DNA from: Verrucomicrobiota bacterium
Lineage (GTDB): Bacteria; Verrucomicrobiota; Verrucomicrobiia; Limisphaerales; J093
Reading direction: 5' to 3'
Assembly (NCBI GenBank): GCA_029556615.1
Contig: JAKQDD010000171.1
Location: 21,592 to 85,591 of the forward strand
Length of the DNA: 64,000 bases
This document shows, one piece after another, positions 44,101 through 53,275 of this stretch; position 1 is the stretch's first letter; each line of letters begins with the position of its first letter. The translations under genes were made by a program, and so were the position numbers. The notes beneath the pieces are model-generated. The model saw only the letters and a program-made list of their open reading frames with translations. It ran no database searches and had not been told where the DNA came from.

Positions 44101-44423
44101 CGGAGATACTCGTTGCGCTCCGGACAGCAGTCCTCGCGAAACCACAGGTGCACGTGGCCGATCGGGCGCGCCTCACCGAGGTCAACCTGCCACCACTCGC
44201 CCGCATTGCCGGTCGCCGTGTGACTCATCGAAGCGTCGCCCCAGCTGCCTGACCGGTTGCCGTCAATCGCTTTTGCGGCGGTGGGGTTCATCGCGTTGTT
44301 GAGCGTCGACGATTGCGTCGCCGTGCCGATGCGAGCCCAATTGGTCAGCGAGGTCGCGTTCGCGGAGATGGCGGCCAGACCCGCGAGCAGGGTCAAACCG
44401 AGGATTCGGGAGTGCATATTCAT
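41160..44423 (-). CDS. Exported discoidin/Ig/LamG surface protein
   Basis: 1087 residues with a signal peptide (LGLTLLAGLAAISANA). Three F5/8 type C (discoidin-like) modules are visible: NWARIGTATQSSTLNNAMNP with GEWWQVDLGEARPIGHVHLW, INGGTAASSSVYAGDPSLYG, and NYARTGVATQSSLYPHSIQP with YGWWEVDLRTPRNVGQVIVW. Ig-like modules lie between them (SYRWYRNGTEVAGAAGSW; IACRWQRNGEDVPGATALEL), and an SbsA-like block (LVFSERLDPASAGETAHYAL). A LamG domain follows near residues 800-1010. The C-terminus MQFYRLRQQ is a common end of such proteins. Discoidin and LamG domains bind sugars, so it probably attaches to polysaccharide. It converges on the lyase-like pseudogene. Confidence 0.88.
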   Translation of the reverse strand: MNMHSRILGLTLLAGLAAISANATSLTNWARIGTATQSSTLNNAMNPTAAKAIDGNRSGSWGDASMSHTATGNAGEWWQVDLGEARPIGHVHLWFREDCCPERNEYLRVVIYDRADLATRVPLWETNTWAWAGTTPRDLGFNLDPVVDGRVVVVDHLEGLPEYVSLAEVEVFDQPLVALMNYAQDINGGTAASSSVYAGDPSLYGPQQAIDGNHMGLTSLSTGAYLWGYSAPDDTPDADPLPWWRVDLPAPQTIGSVVLWPRRDRTYARYDQVQLTVADAGANPLYAQVFAVQPSGPKFVINFAPPLAQGQSVVLNTTADTPDTFLNLPEVEVFPPLPAAPAMAFVTNLPAAIEVVEGNAVTLGPVLATVDGGIRPEEISYRWYRNGTEVAGAAGSWMNAYTTPLLGQADGGARYKVQASVSGHGVFSSETTLTVTADVVAPTLVTNSFEVTDSVRMFLVFSERLDPASAGETAHYALEGGPTTDDAVLQADGRTVVLTIGNLLLGDNISLLISGVKDPFNNTIVPVAIQAASPSTPINYARTGVATQSSLYPHSIQPVASKAIDGNTTGSWSAGTIACTAGAGDYGWWEVDLRTPRNVGQVIVWWRTDCCFTRNRNVDLVLYDSADPGARTELLRVAVSGEVNPPNPTILDLGAGTIAQVVHLEHTLATDLADPGNTQLCLAEVQVMPAATGLQITASPVSWNVRAGDRVFLRADVQGTAPIACRWQRNGEDVPGATALELVLADITPAQAGTYTLVASNPLRVRTSVPATVAVTPRPSLADSLVLRYQFADAPAEDNVIVDDAPANPAKTQAHHAENRGATWEAEVADAHSVARQGVIHFDGTLRDQQMAVVAHPDLDSRVGTLCFWMKGLPANTIGYSGATLFDRRTAFVAGSVGDSLSIAPPDRDPAIYADHEPGCLFNQSTSTGISIDGVTRLDDDAWHHVAYVYAMDSIGIIAFYVDGKLENEKTDGYAGFWPASQPLEFGRSTDTWPMAYSGYLDDIHVFNRVLNEAELAQVMKGLPPAVGVTVAEGLLRFSWSGSGYILQQNASVTHAAGWADVSGADQSPVLLPLPGTGMQFYRLRQQ

Positions 44424-44764
44424 CGGGGGTCAGGGGATTCAGCGGTTCTGGCTTTCGCACCTCCCCGTGGGCATGGAACCGGCCGCACACGGCCTTCCAC
44501 GGGCCCTACAGGTGGCTGCAATTCTACGGTGCAGACTGGATCCTCGCCCCCCGGGCTGTCAAGGCCCGGATAGGGCAGGACCCATCCTGTCGTCGCCCGC
44601 GGTAAGGGCGGCGCGGGGACTGTTCGCGGCTTCCCCTTGCACCCGCCGCGGTCGGCGCCCGCAGCCACAGACCCGGTCGGTCGGCCGTCCGCAACAAAGG
44701 GTCGACGCCGCATTCCGCCGCCGCTATCATGTCCCACCGAATGAGCGCCAACGCCGCTCACACG
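44424..44764. other. Intergenic region, 341 bp, with a type C repeat
   Basis: Divergent promoter space between the discoidin/LamG gene and the ThuA gene. It holds the third type C repeat at 44594. No clear promoter boxes were found in the remaining sequence, which is GC-rich. Confidence 0.6.
44594..44690. repeat. Type C dispersed repeat, copy 3
   Basis: Diverged copy of the tandem pair at 3752: CGCCCGCGGT, GGGCGGCGCGGGGAC, TTCCCCTTGCACCCGCCGCGGTC and CGCCCGCAGCCACAGACCC line up in order. It lies 75 bp before the ThuA start. Confidence 0.6.
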
Positions 44765-45526
44765 ATGCTCAAACACCTCCTGCTGCTGACGACCGCCCTC
44801 CTGGGGTGCCACGCCCTGGCCGCCGACGACGTGCTGATCGTGGCTGACGAGTTCCCCGCGATGGAACAACTCGCCGCCGCGTTGAAGGCGGAGGATGCCA
44901 TCCCCAGTCGCGTGGTCGCTCAAACCAATCTTCCATCCCACCTGACCGGCTTCAGCGCCGTGATCGTCTACATCCACGGCAACCTGCAAGCGCGGACCGA
45001 ACAGGCCCTCATCGAGTACACGCGCGACGGGGGCAAGCTCGTCCTCCTCCACCACTCGATCAGCTCCGGCAAGCGGAAGAACGCCCAGTGGTTCCGGTTT
45101 CTCGGGATCACGCTGCCCGAAGGCGACGTCGACCAGGGCGGCTACAAGTGGATCGAACCGGCGACGCTCGACCTGGTCGCACTCGAACCGAGCCATTTCA
45201 TCACGACTCACAACGTCCCCTATCCCAAGCAGATCGACTGGCGCGATGAGCAGACCGGAGACCCTGTGCGTCGGCTTCCAGGTTTCACCCTCCACGAATC
45301 CGAGGTGTATCTCAATCACGTCTTCACCGAGCCGCGCACCCTGTTGCTCGGACTAAAGTACGCTGACCCGAAATCCGGACGCGTCTGGATGCAGCCTCAT
45401 GCGGGCTGGGTGAAGGCTGCCGCGCGAGGCTGGATTGTCTATCTCCTGCCCGGTCACAGCACCAAGGACTTCGAGCACCCCGCCTACCGCCGCATCGTTC
45501 TCAACGCCGTGATCTGGAAGCCGTGA
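44765..45526 (+). CDS. ThuA-like domain exported protein
   Basis: 253 residues with a signal peptide (HLLLLTTALLGCHALAA). ThuA-like glutamine-amidotransferase fold: VLIVADEFPAMEQLAAAL, AVIVYIHGNL, IEYTRDGGKLVLLHHS, then VPYPKQIDW, RTLLLGLKY and the signature QPHAGWVKAAARGWIVYLLPGHSTKDF near the end. ThuA proteins are linked to sugar (trehalose-type or plant polysaccharide) use in Bacteria, but the reaction is not established. ATG at 44765 fits the signal peptide; the frame is open from 44729. It fits the nearby carbohydrate-related genes. Confidence 0.88.
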   Translation: MLKHLLLLTTALLGCHALAADDVLIVADEFPAMEQLAAALKAEDAIPSRVVAQTNLPSHLTGFSAVIVYIHGNLQARTEQALIEYTRDGGKLVLLHHSISSGKRKNAQWFRFLGITLPEGDVDQGGYKWIEPATLDLVALEPSHFITTHNVPYPKQIDWRDEQTGDPVRRLPGFTLHESEVYLNHVFTEPRTLLLGLKYADPKSGRVWMQPHAGWVKAAARGWIVYLLPGHSTKDFEHPAYRRIVLNAVIWKP

Positions 45527-45651
45527 AAGGGCCGGAGGACCGGGAACGGTACGCCAGTGCGCCAGTGCGCCGGTGCGACAGTGCCGCGCCCGCGCCGCGG
45601 CCCTTCGATCCGCGCGAAGGGGCGTTTGTGATTGCAGCCTGATGACAGCCC

Positions 45652-48600
45652 ATGCCAAGGTTTCCCGCCATGTTAGGAACACTCGAAGGCTGGCTCCGGA
45701 TTCGATGGCGACGCAGCTTTCCCGGATCATGGCCGCTCGTCCTGCTGGCCCTGCCGGGCCTGTTCGCAGCCCGGTTGTGCGCCAGTGACATTGTGGTCAG
45801 CGAGATCATGTACCGTCCGGCGTCGGCGGACCGGCGCGAGGAGTTCCTCGAGCTCTTCAATCGGGGAACGAACCGCTACAACCTGGCAGGATGGAGTTTC
45901 GCTGACGGCGTGCGCTTCACGTTCCCCTCGGTCGTGGTGGGGCCGGGCGAGTACCTCGCCGTGGCGGCGGACCTTCCTGCGTTCCGGAGCCGCTACCCGG
46001 ACGTCACCAACGTGGTCGGCGGCTGGGAGGGGCAACTCGCCGAGAACGGCGAGTCGATCAGCCTGGTAAACCTCCTCGGCGAAGAGGAAGACTCCGTGAC
46101 TTACGCCAGTGAAGGCGACTGGGGCGTGCGGGAGCGCGGTCCGGACGATCGGGGGCACCGGGGCTGGCTCTGGACGGCCCCGCACGACGGGGGCGGGCCG
46201 TCACTCGAACTCATCAACCCCTGGTTCGCGAACCGGCACGGACAGAACTGGACCGCCAGCGCGGTCGCAGGCGGAACACCGGGCCGCCAGAACACCGGCT
46301 TCCGAACCAACATCCCGCCGGTCATCCTCGATGTGATCCACTTCCCGATGGTTCCTTCGTCCAGGGACACGGTTGCGGTGCGTGCCAATGTGCAGGACGA
46401 GAACTCCCTGGGCATCGTGGTCTCCCTCTGCCACCGCCTCGACGGAGCCCCGGCGTTCAGCGAGACGCCCATGGCCGATGATGGCCAGCACGGCGACGGC
46501 GGGATTGGCGACGGCATTTACGGCGCCGTGCTGCCGGCCCGGCCTCACAACACCGTGATCGAGTTCTATGTGTCCGCCCGTGACACCGAAGGCAACCAGC
46601 GCACCTGGCCGGCCCCCAGCCAGCCCGCCGGTACGCAATCCGCCAACTGCCTCTACCAGGTGGATGACACCCGCGAGGACGGGCTCCAGCCCTTCTACCG
46701 TCTCATCACCACCGAGGTCGAGCGAGCCGAACTCGAAGCCATCGGACAACTTCCCTGGTGGCAATCGAGCGACGCCCAGATGAACGCCACCTTCATCAGT
46801 CGCGAGGCGGGCGTGACCGAGTGCCGCTACACGACGGGGCTGCGGATGCGCGGGGGAACCAGCCGGGCGCTCGCCAGCAAGAACCGACGGGTCAACCTGC
46901 CCAATGACCGCCTCTGGCGGGATCAGGATGCCCTGAACCTCAATGTGGCGAATCCGCATTCGCAGATCGCGGCCAGCGCGCTCTGCCAGCTCGTGGGGGT
47001 GCCGACCGCTTACGCCCGCGCGGTTCAGGTTCGGGAGAACAACCGCCAACTCGCCGGCACGGCCGGGTCTCCCTTCGGCGTGTACGCCCACGTCGAACCC
47101 CTCGGCGGTGAGTATGCCGAGATCCACTTTCCCACGGACCCTGACGGCAATCTCTACCACGCCCGTGAGGGCAATCTTGAGTACCTCGGCGAGGATCCCG
47201 CCGCGTACGCCGCGATCGCCAATTACTCGAAGATGACCCACAGCAGCGAGAACGACTGGAGCGATATCATCCGCTTGACCCGGGTCTTGAACACCGCCGC
47301 GGACGCCCAGTACGCCACCGCAGTCCGGCAGGTGGCCGATGTCGAAGAGTGGGCGCGCTACTTCGCGATCCACACGGTGCTCGGGAGCGGTGAAACCTCG
47401 CTGGCCACAGGGGCGAACGGCGATTACGCCCTGTACTGCGGCGTGGCGGATCCGCGTGCCCTGTTGGTGGCCTACGACCTCGATTCGGTCCTCGGGGTCG
47501 CCATCGGACCGAACGCCAGCATCTACCGGGCCACGAACTCCCTGGTCGGGCATCGGTTCCTGACCCACCCCGAATTCGCCCCCCTCTACCTCGCCGAGGT
47601 GCGCCGACAGGCAACCACCGTGCTGGCGCCCGAGCATGTCAATCCCCTGCTCGATCGGTTGCTGGCGGGCTGGGTGCCCGCGGCCAATCTCCAGGCGATG
47701 AAGGACTTTGTTGTGGCTCGCAACGCCTTCGTGCTATCCCAAATCCCCACGGCCTTGACCGCGTCGTCAGACCTGCCCGTCGCCGCCGGGACCGCCTTCC
47801 GCCGCACCACGAGCCCACATGCAGCTCTCCGGGGAACCGCCGACCCCGTCCGCACCCGACGCGTCGTTGTCAACGGCCAGGCAGCGCGATGGGAGGCCCT
47901 CACCGGGCTGTGGGATGCACCCGCCGTCCCGCTGCTTCCGGGAGTCAATTGGCTCAACGTGATGGCCCTGGATGCAGACGGCCAGGAGGTGGAAAGGTTG
48001 CTCTTCGCAGTCTGGCGCGACACGGGCTCGACCACAAACCCGGGGAGCGTCCTGACCGCGAATACCCTCTGGCGCGCCGAGCAGGGACCCTATCGCGTTG
48101 CCCAGGCGCTCGAAATCCCCGCCGGCATCACGCTCGCCATCGAACCCGGCACGTCGGTTTACTTCGACCCCGCCGGCAGTCTGCAGATCTCCGGCCGATT
48201 GCTCGCGGAGGGGACCGCCGACCGCCCAATCGCGCTGGACCGCACACCAGGTGCCAGCGGCAGTTGGGGCGGGCTCTCTTTCGTAAACGCCACCAACGAG
48301 AACCGCCTCGCCCACGTCTGCATGGCCAACTACTCGCCGCGCGCCCTGTTCATCACCAATTCCGTCGTGGTGGCTGAGCACATCGTCTGGACCAACTCGA
48401 CACACAAGGTGATCTTCGTGGTCAATTCATCGCTCGCGGTCCGCCATTCCCGGTTCCCGAATCTGCTCTACGAAGAGACGGTCGGCGGCGGGGGCATCCT
48501 GCCCGGAGGGTTCATGATCTTCGAGGGCAACATCTTCGGTGTCACCCACGACTACAACGACATCATGGATTACAGCGGATGCAAACGGCCCGGGCCCATC

Positions 48601-51405
48601 CTCCAAATCCTCGACAATGTCTTCATGGGAGGCGGCGATGACGCCCTCGATCTCGACGGCACCGACGCCCACATCGAGGGCAACGTGTTCATGCACTTCC
48701 ACAAGGACAATTCGAGCACGAGCGAGTCCTCGGCGATCGCCATGGACAGCTACGCCGGGAATTACTCCGAGCTGGTCGTGGTGCGAAATGTTTTCTACGA
48801 CAACGACTACGCGATGGTGATGAAGGGCGGCGCGGTGGTGCACGCCCACAACAACACGTTCGCCTCCAGTGCGAAGGGCGCCCTCTGCTTCGCCGAGCCG
48901 GGCCGGCCGGGGTCAGCCCCCGCTTCGGCCGTCGCCTTGGACGGCAACATCTTCTGGCAACAGCCCGCGGTGATGGCGAATCTCGACACCAACCTCCTCA
49001 CGCAAGGGGTGCTGAAACTCCGTGTCGACCGATCGATCCTTCCCCAGCCCGGCCCCTGGAGCGGCGAGGGCAATCGGAACGAAGACCCTCGGTTCCTGAA
49101 CCCATCCCAAGACTTCCGCCTGCGGCCGGGATCGCCGGCGCTCGGCGCCGGCCCCTTCGGCATCGATATGGGCGCGATGGTTCCCGCTGGCCCGCGGATC
49201 ACGGGCGAACCGCGGCCGTTGACCCGCCGCCGCGACGCAAAGCTCACCGTGAGCGGACCCGGCCTCACGCATTACCGTTATCGGCTGAATGCCGGATCAT
49301 GGAGTGCCGACCTGCCGGTCACCCAGCCCATCGCGCTGTCGTCGTTGTCCGAAGGCACTCACCGCGTCGCCGTGATCGGCCGCAACTCGGCCGGCGCCTG
49401 GCAACCCGAAGACCAAGCCGTTCTCTCGCGCTCCTGGACGGTGAGTTCCGCCGCGCCGCGCCTGTGGCTGAGCGAGATCCTCGCAAGAAACGTCGCGGCC
49501 GTCCCGATCGCCGGGGGCCACCCGGACCTTGTCGAACTGCACAACGACAGCCCCGAGGCCGCCGAGGTGTCAGGCCTCAGCCTCAGCGACGACCCGGATG
49601 TCCCGGACAAGTACGTATTTCCCGCCAACACGGTGATGCCGGCCAACAGCTACCTCGTCCTGATCGCGGATCGCGCCGTGAATCCAGCGGGGCTCCACCT
49701 CGGCTTTGCCCTGGATGACGAAGGCGAGAGCCTCACGCTCTACGACCGTGCCGAGAACGGCGGACAACCGCTCGATTCCGTCACCTTCGGACTGCAGGTG
49801 CCCGACCGGTCGATCGCAAGGCTCGACGACGGGCACTGGGCGCTGGCCCTGCCCACCTTCGGCGAGCCCAACCAGCCCGCCCGCCTTGGCGACGCCTCCC
49901 GGGTCAGAATCAACGAGTGGCTCGCCAACACCGGCATCGTGTTCCGGGATGACTTCGTCGAGCTCCACAACCCGGACACCCAACCGGTCGCGATCGGCGG
50001 TTTCCACCTCACGGACGAACCCGTGACCTGGCCGAAGCGCCAGCAGATCCCACCCCTGAGCTTCATCCCAGCCGGAGGCTACGCCGTGTTCTACGCCGAT
50101 CCCGATATCGCGTCCGGCCGGAACCGGCTCGAGTTCCATCTGGCCCTCGAAGTCGGCATGATCGGCCTGTCCGATGCCGCCGGGGTCCTGATCGACCAGA
50201 TCCCCTATGGCCCCCAGCGACCGGACGTGTCCGAAGGACGCAGCCCCAGCGGATCCTCCACGATCCTGTTCTTCGAGACACCAACGCCCGGAGCGGGGGG
50301 CGGCGCCGTCAATCCCCAGAATCGTGCGGTCGTGCTAAACGAAATCTCAGCGCATGCCGTCGACTGGATATCGGGCGGGCAGGACGCCCCCGACTGGATC
50401 GAGTTCTACAACACCGGCGACGTCGCGGCGGATCTCGGCGGAATGAGCCTCAGCGACCGCCTCGAGGAACCCCAACGCTGGGTCTTCCCCGCGGGAACGA
50501 CCCTCGGCGCCCGCCAGTTTCTCGTCGTCCTATGCGACAGCCTTGCTCCCGCTTCCGCCGGCAACACCGGCTTTGGCTTGAGCGCCGACGGCGACGAGGT
50601 CTACCTGTTCGACCGCCTCGAGAATGGCGGGAACGTGATCGAGTCGGTTGTCTTTGGTGTCCAGGCCATGAACCACTCCCTCGGCCGCGTTCCTGTCGGC
50701 ATCGGGGCCTGGCGACTCACCGCACCCACGCCCGGAGCGTCCAATGTCGCAGCGGCCCTCGGAGACCCCAGCCAGCTCCGCATCAACGAGTGGATGGCTG
50801 ACCCCGAGACGGGCAACGACTGGTTCGAACTGTTCAATGCCGGGTCCAGGCCCGTCGACCTGAGTGGGCTGCATTTCACCGATGACCTGGCTGATCCCAC
50901 CAAGTCCCAGGTCCCTCCCCTCTCCTATCTGGGGGTCGGACCCGGCGCGTACCAGGTGTTCGTGGCGGACAGTCAGCCCGGACAGGGCGCCGATCATGTC
51001 GATTTCAAACTCTCCGGTAACGGTGAAACGATTGGGTTGGCGTCGGCGTCCGGTTTTCTGCTCGATTCGGTGGTCTTCGGCACCCAGGAAGAGGGCGTGT
51101 CGGAAGGACGCATGCCCGATGGGGCCTCGCGCATCATTCGTTTTCCCGGCACAACCACCCGCGGCAGCGCCAACACCGACACGCCAGCCCCCCGCCTCTC
51201 GGCGGCCGTCCTGCCCGACCCCGCCGTGCTGCTCGTGTGGGATTCTGTCCCTGGCGGCCTTTATGCGGTCGAGCGCAGCCCGGACCTGCATCCGGCTCAA
51301 TGGACGGTCCTCAAGTCCGTCACCGCCACGGAGAACAGGACCAGTTTCCTGGACGCGAGCCCGAACGGCCCAGAGGCCTTCTATCGGATCCGCCGGGAGC
51401 ACTGA
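45652..51405 (+). CDS. Giant exported lamin-tail (LTD) / CotH-type surface protein
   Basis: 1917 residues. Signal peptide (WPLVLLALPGLFAARLCA) at about 27-45. An LTD domain follows (IVVSEIMYRPASADRREEFLELFNRG). Residues about 345-740 are CotH-like (YTTGLRMRGGTSRALASKNRR, GVYAHVEPLGGEYAEIHF, LLVAYDLDSVLG), the spore-coat kinase fold. Residues about 850-1140 form a right-handed beta-helix (AHVCMANYSPRALFITNSVV, LDLDGTDAHIEGNVFMHF). At least four more LTD domains follow (LWLSEILARNVAAVP, VRINEWLANTGIVFRDDF, VVLNEISAHAVDW, LRINEWMADPETGNDW). The C-terminus GLYAVERSPDLHPAQWTVLK to FYRIRREH is the typical end of Verrucomicrobia surface proteins. It is probably a cell-surface or extracellular adhesin; whether the CotH domain phosphorylates anything is unknown. 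Confidence 0.9.
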   Translation: MPRFPAMLGTLEGWLRIRWRRSFPGSWPLVLLALPGLFAARLCASDIVVSEIMYRPASADRREEFLELFNRGTNRYNLAGWSFADGVRFTFPSVVVGPGEYLAVAADLPAFRSRYPDVTNVVGGWEGQLAENGESISLVNLLGEEEDSVTYASEGDWGVRERGPDDRGHRGWLWTAPHDGGGPSLELINPWFANRHGQNWTASAVAGGTPGRQNTGFRTNIPPVILDVIHFPMVPSSRDTVAVRANVQDENSLGIVVSLCHRLDGAPAFSETPMADDGQHGDGGIGDGIYGAVLPARPHNTVIEFYVSARDTEGNQRTWPAPSQPAGTQSANCLYQVDDTREDGLQPFYRLITTEVERAELEAIGQLPWWQSSDAQMNATFISREAGVTECRYTTGLRMRGGTSRALASKNRRVNLPNDRLWRDQDALNLNVANPHSQIAASALCQLVGVPTAYARAVQVRENNRQLAGTAGSPFGVYAHVEPLGGEYAEIHFPTDPDGNLYHAREGNLEYLGEDPAAYAAIANYSKMTHSSENDWSDIIRLTRVLNTAADAQYATAVRQVADVEEWARYFAIHTVLGSGETSLATGANGDYALYCGVADPRALLVAYDLDSVLGVAIGPNASIYRATNSLVGHRFLTHPEFAPLYLAEVRRQATTVLAPEHVNPLLDRLLAGWVPAANLQAMKDFVVARNAFVLSQIPTALTASSDLPVAAGTAFRRTTSPHAALRGTADPVRTRRVVVNGQAARWEALTGLWDAPAVPLLPGVNWLNVMALDADGQEVERLLFAVWRDTGSTTNPGSVLTANTLWRAEQGPYRVAQALEIPAGITLAIEPGTSVYFDPAGSLQISGRLLAEGTADRPIALDRTPGASGSWGGLSFVNATNENRLAHVCMANYSPRALFITNSVVVAEHIVWTNSTHKVIFVVNSSLAVRHSRFPNLLYEETVGGGGILPGGFMIFEGNIFGVTHDYNDIMDYSGCKRPGPILQILDNVFMGGGDDALDLDGTDAHIEGNVFMHFHKDNSSTSESSAIAMDSYAGNYSELVVVRNVFYDNDYAMVMKGGAVVHAHNNTFASSAKGALCFAEPGRPGSAPASAVALDGNIFWQQPAVMANLDTNLLTQGVLKLRVDRSILPQPGPWSGEGNRNEDPRFLNPSQDFRLRPGSPALGAGPFGIDMGAMVPAGPRITGEPRPLTRRRDAKLTVSGPGLTHYRYRLNAGSWSADLPVTQPIALSSLSEGTHRVAVIGRNSAGAWQPEDQAVLSRSWTVSSAAPRLWLSEILARNVAAVPIAGGHPDLVELHNDSPEAAEVSGLSLSDDPDVPDKYVFPANTVMPANSYLVLIADRAVNPAGLHLGFALDDEGESLTLYDRAENGGQPLDSVTFGLQVPDRSIARLDDGHWALALPTFGEPNQPARLGDASRVRINEWLANTGIVFRDDFVELHNPDTQPVAIGGFHLTDEPVTWPKRQQIPPLSFIPAGGYAVFYADPDIASGRNRLEFHLALEVGMIGLSDAAGVLIDQIPYGPQRPDVSEGRSPSGSSTILFFETPTPGAGGGAVNPQNRAVVLNEISAHAVDWISGGQDAPDWIEFYNTGDVAADLGGMSLSDRLEEPQRWVFPAGTTLGARQFLVVLCDSLAPASAGNTGFGLSADGDEVYLFDRLENGGNVIESVVFGVQAMNHSLGRVPVGIGAWRLTAPTPGASNVAAALGDPSQLRINEWMADPETGNDWFELFNAGSRPVDLSGLHFTDDLADPTKSQVPPLSYLGVGPGAYQVFVADSQPGQGADHVDFKLSGNGETIGLASASGFLLDSVVFGTQEEGVSEGRMPDGASRIIRFPGTTTRGSANTDTPAPRLSAAVLPDPAVLLVWDSVPGGLYAVERSPDLHPAQWTVLKSVTATENRTSFLDASPNGPEAFYRIRREH

Positions 51406-51449
51406 ACGGCCGGTGCGCACCCCCTGCCGCCGCCGCGGGCGCCGCAGGA

Positions 51450-51878
51450 TCAATCCGCGATCCGCCCCCGATCGGCGCGGTCGAGATAGCTCTGCAGGAG
51501 AATCGCGGCGGCTGTCTGGTCGACTTTCTGCCGCCGTCGATCCCGTCGGACGCCGCCCTCGATCAGCATCCGGTTCGCCTGGGCCGAGGTCAGCCGTTCG
51601 TCCCATGCCTCCAGCGGCACCTCGATGGCAGCCCGCAGCCGCTCGATGAACTCCCGTGCCTGCGCCGCGGCCAGACCATAAGAGCCGTCCAGATTCCGCG
51701 GCATGCCCACGATGATTCGCTCGACCTCCTTCTCCCGAACCAGCACCTTGAGGCGATCGAGCAACTCGGCAAACGGTGCCGCGGGAATGAACTCGAGCGG
51801 TTGCGCGATGATCTTCAGCTCGTCGCTTACCGCCACGCCAACTCGTTTGGATCCGGGATCCAATGCCAGGACTCGCAT
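51450..51878 (-). CDS. ruvX: Putative Holliday junction resolvase RuvX (YqgF)
   Basis: 142 residues, RNase H-like fold, implicated in Holliday junction resolution and 16S rRNA maturation. The family motif MRVLALDPGSKRVGVAVSD at the N-terminus carries the catalytic Asp7; IIVGMPRNLDGSYG, EAWDERLTS and the C-terminal VDQTAAAILLQSYLD (with the third acidic residue) complete the site. ATG at 51878 has GGAGGTGAC directly upstream and starts 1 bp after the hemL stop, so the two are co-transcribed and coupled. A longer frame upstream lies in hemL and is not coding. Confidence 0.95.
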   Translation of the reverse strand: MRVLALDPGSKRVGVAVSDELKIIAQPLEFIPAAPFAELLDRLKVLVREKEVERIIVGMPRNLDGSYGLAAAQAREFIERLRAAIEVPLEAWDERLTSAQANRMLIEGGVRRDRRRQKVDQTAAAILLQSYLDRADRGRIAD

Positions 51879-51879
51879 G

Positions 51880-53175
51880 TCACCTCCCCTCCCCCGCCTC
51901 TCGCAGAGCCGACGCCGCGGCTTCCACCGTGGTCTCGAGATCCTGTTCCGTATGGGCGGTCGACAGGAAACCCGCCTCGAAGGGCGAAGGAGCCACGTAG
52001 ACGCCGCGGTCCAGGAGCCCGTGGAAGTAGCGGGCGAACCGGTCCCGATCACTGGTCAGCGCACCGGCAAGCGAGTGCACCGGCTCCCGCGTGAAGTAGA
52101 GGCAGATCATCGAGCCGCACCGGTTCACTTGTGCGGGCACGCCCGCCTCCTGTGCCGCCTCGAGCAAGCCGCGCTCGAACCGCTCGCCCAGGGTCTCGAG
52201 CCGCGCATAAACAGCGTCGTCCAGCAACTCGAGCGCAGCCAGGCCGGCGGCCATCGCCAGGGGGTTCCCGCTCAGCGTGCCCGCCTGGTACACCGGGCCC
52301 ACCGGAGCCAGCAGCTCCATGATGTCGCGCCGCCCCCCAAACGCCCCCACCGGCAGCCCGCCGCCAATGATCTTGCCGAAGCAAGTTAAATCCGGCTTCA
52401 CACCGAAACGCTCCTGCGCGCCCCCGCGGGCCAATCGGAAGCCCGTCATCACTTCGTCGAAAATCAGCAGCGCGCCCTCCTCGGAGGCAATCTCGCGCAG
52501 GAACTCGAGAAAGCCCGGCCGCGGCAGGTAGACCCCCGCATTGCCCGGCACCGGTTCGAGGATCACACCGGCAATCTCGCCGGGATTGGCGACAAAGGCC
52601 GATTTCACCGCATCGATGTCGTTGAAGGGGACCACGAGGGTATGTTGGGCAAAAGCCGCGGGAACCCCGCCGCTGTCCGGATGCCCGAAGGTCAGGGCCC
52701 CTGAACCGGCCCGCACCAGCAGGGAATCCGCATGCCCATGGTAACAGCCGTCAAACTTCAGGATCTTCGTCCGGCCGGTGTAGCCGCGGGCCAGACGAAT
52801 CGCCGACATGCAGGCCTCCGTTCCCGAGTTGCAGCATCGAACCATGTCAACCGCCGGGACGCACTCCCGAATCCGCCGGGCCATGGCCACCTCGAGCGGA
52901 TGGGGAATGCCAAAGCTCGTGCCGGCCGCCGCGGCCTCCTGCACCGCCGCAATGATCTTCGGATGCGCATGTCCGTGGATTGCCGGCCCCCACGTTCCGA
53001 CGTAATCGATGTACTCGTTGCCGTCCACGTCCCATACCCGGCATCCCGCAGCCCGCTCCGCAAAGAACGGGCGGCCCCCCACCGCGCGAAACGCGCGCAC
53101 CGGTGAGTTCACGCCGCCCGGCAAACACCGCAGCGCCTCCGCAAACAACGCATCCGACTTCGCTCGCGATCTCAT
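51880..53175 (-). CDS. hemL: Glutamate-1-semialdehyde 2,1-aminomutase
   Basis: 431 residues, PLP-dependent; converts glutamate-1-semialdehyde to 5-aminolevulinate in the C5 tetrapyrrole route. Hallmarks: [21 protein letters not shown] at the N-terminus, [65 protein letters not shown] and the PLP lysine Lys268 in [21 protein letters not shown] at 53175 starts at the conserved KSDALFAEA region; upstream frame is not conserved. Other heme genes are not in the window. ruvX follows immediately. Confidence 0.97.
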   Translation of the reverse strand: MRSRAKSDALFAEALRCLPGGVNSPVRAFRAVGGRPFFAERAAGCRVWDVDGNEYIDYVGTWGPAIHGHAHPKIIAAVQEAAAAGTSFGIPHPLEVAMARRIRECVPAVDMVRCCNSGTEACMSAIRLARGYTGRTKILKFDGCYHGHADSLLVRAGSGALTFGHPDSGGVPAAFAQHTLVVPFNDIDAVKSAFVANPGEIAGVILEPVPGNAGVYLPRPGFLEFLREIASEEGALLIFDEVMTGFRLARGGAQERFGVKPDLTCFGKIIGGGLPVGAFGGRRDIMELLAPVGPVYQAGTLSGNPLAMAAGLAALELLDDAVYARLETLGERFERGLLEAAQEAGVPAQVNRCGSMICLYFTREPVHSLAGALTSDRDRFARYFHGLLDRGVYVAPSPFEAGFLSTAHTEQDLETTVEAAASALREAGEGR

Positions 53176-53275
53176 AGCTTCACCATGCCCGTCTCCATCC
53201 GCGTGTCCGCACCAGACTCCCGCCCGCGGCTCGACAGGGTCAGCCCGCGACGACCGCCTTGACCCCGGAGCCGGT

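Noticed and set aside
45540..45600. Short tandem GTGCGCCA-like repeat after the ThuA gene
   Set aside because: Only about three imperfect units; no sign of function or wider distribution.
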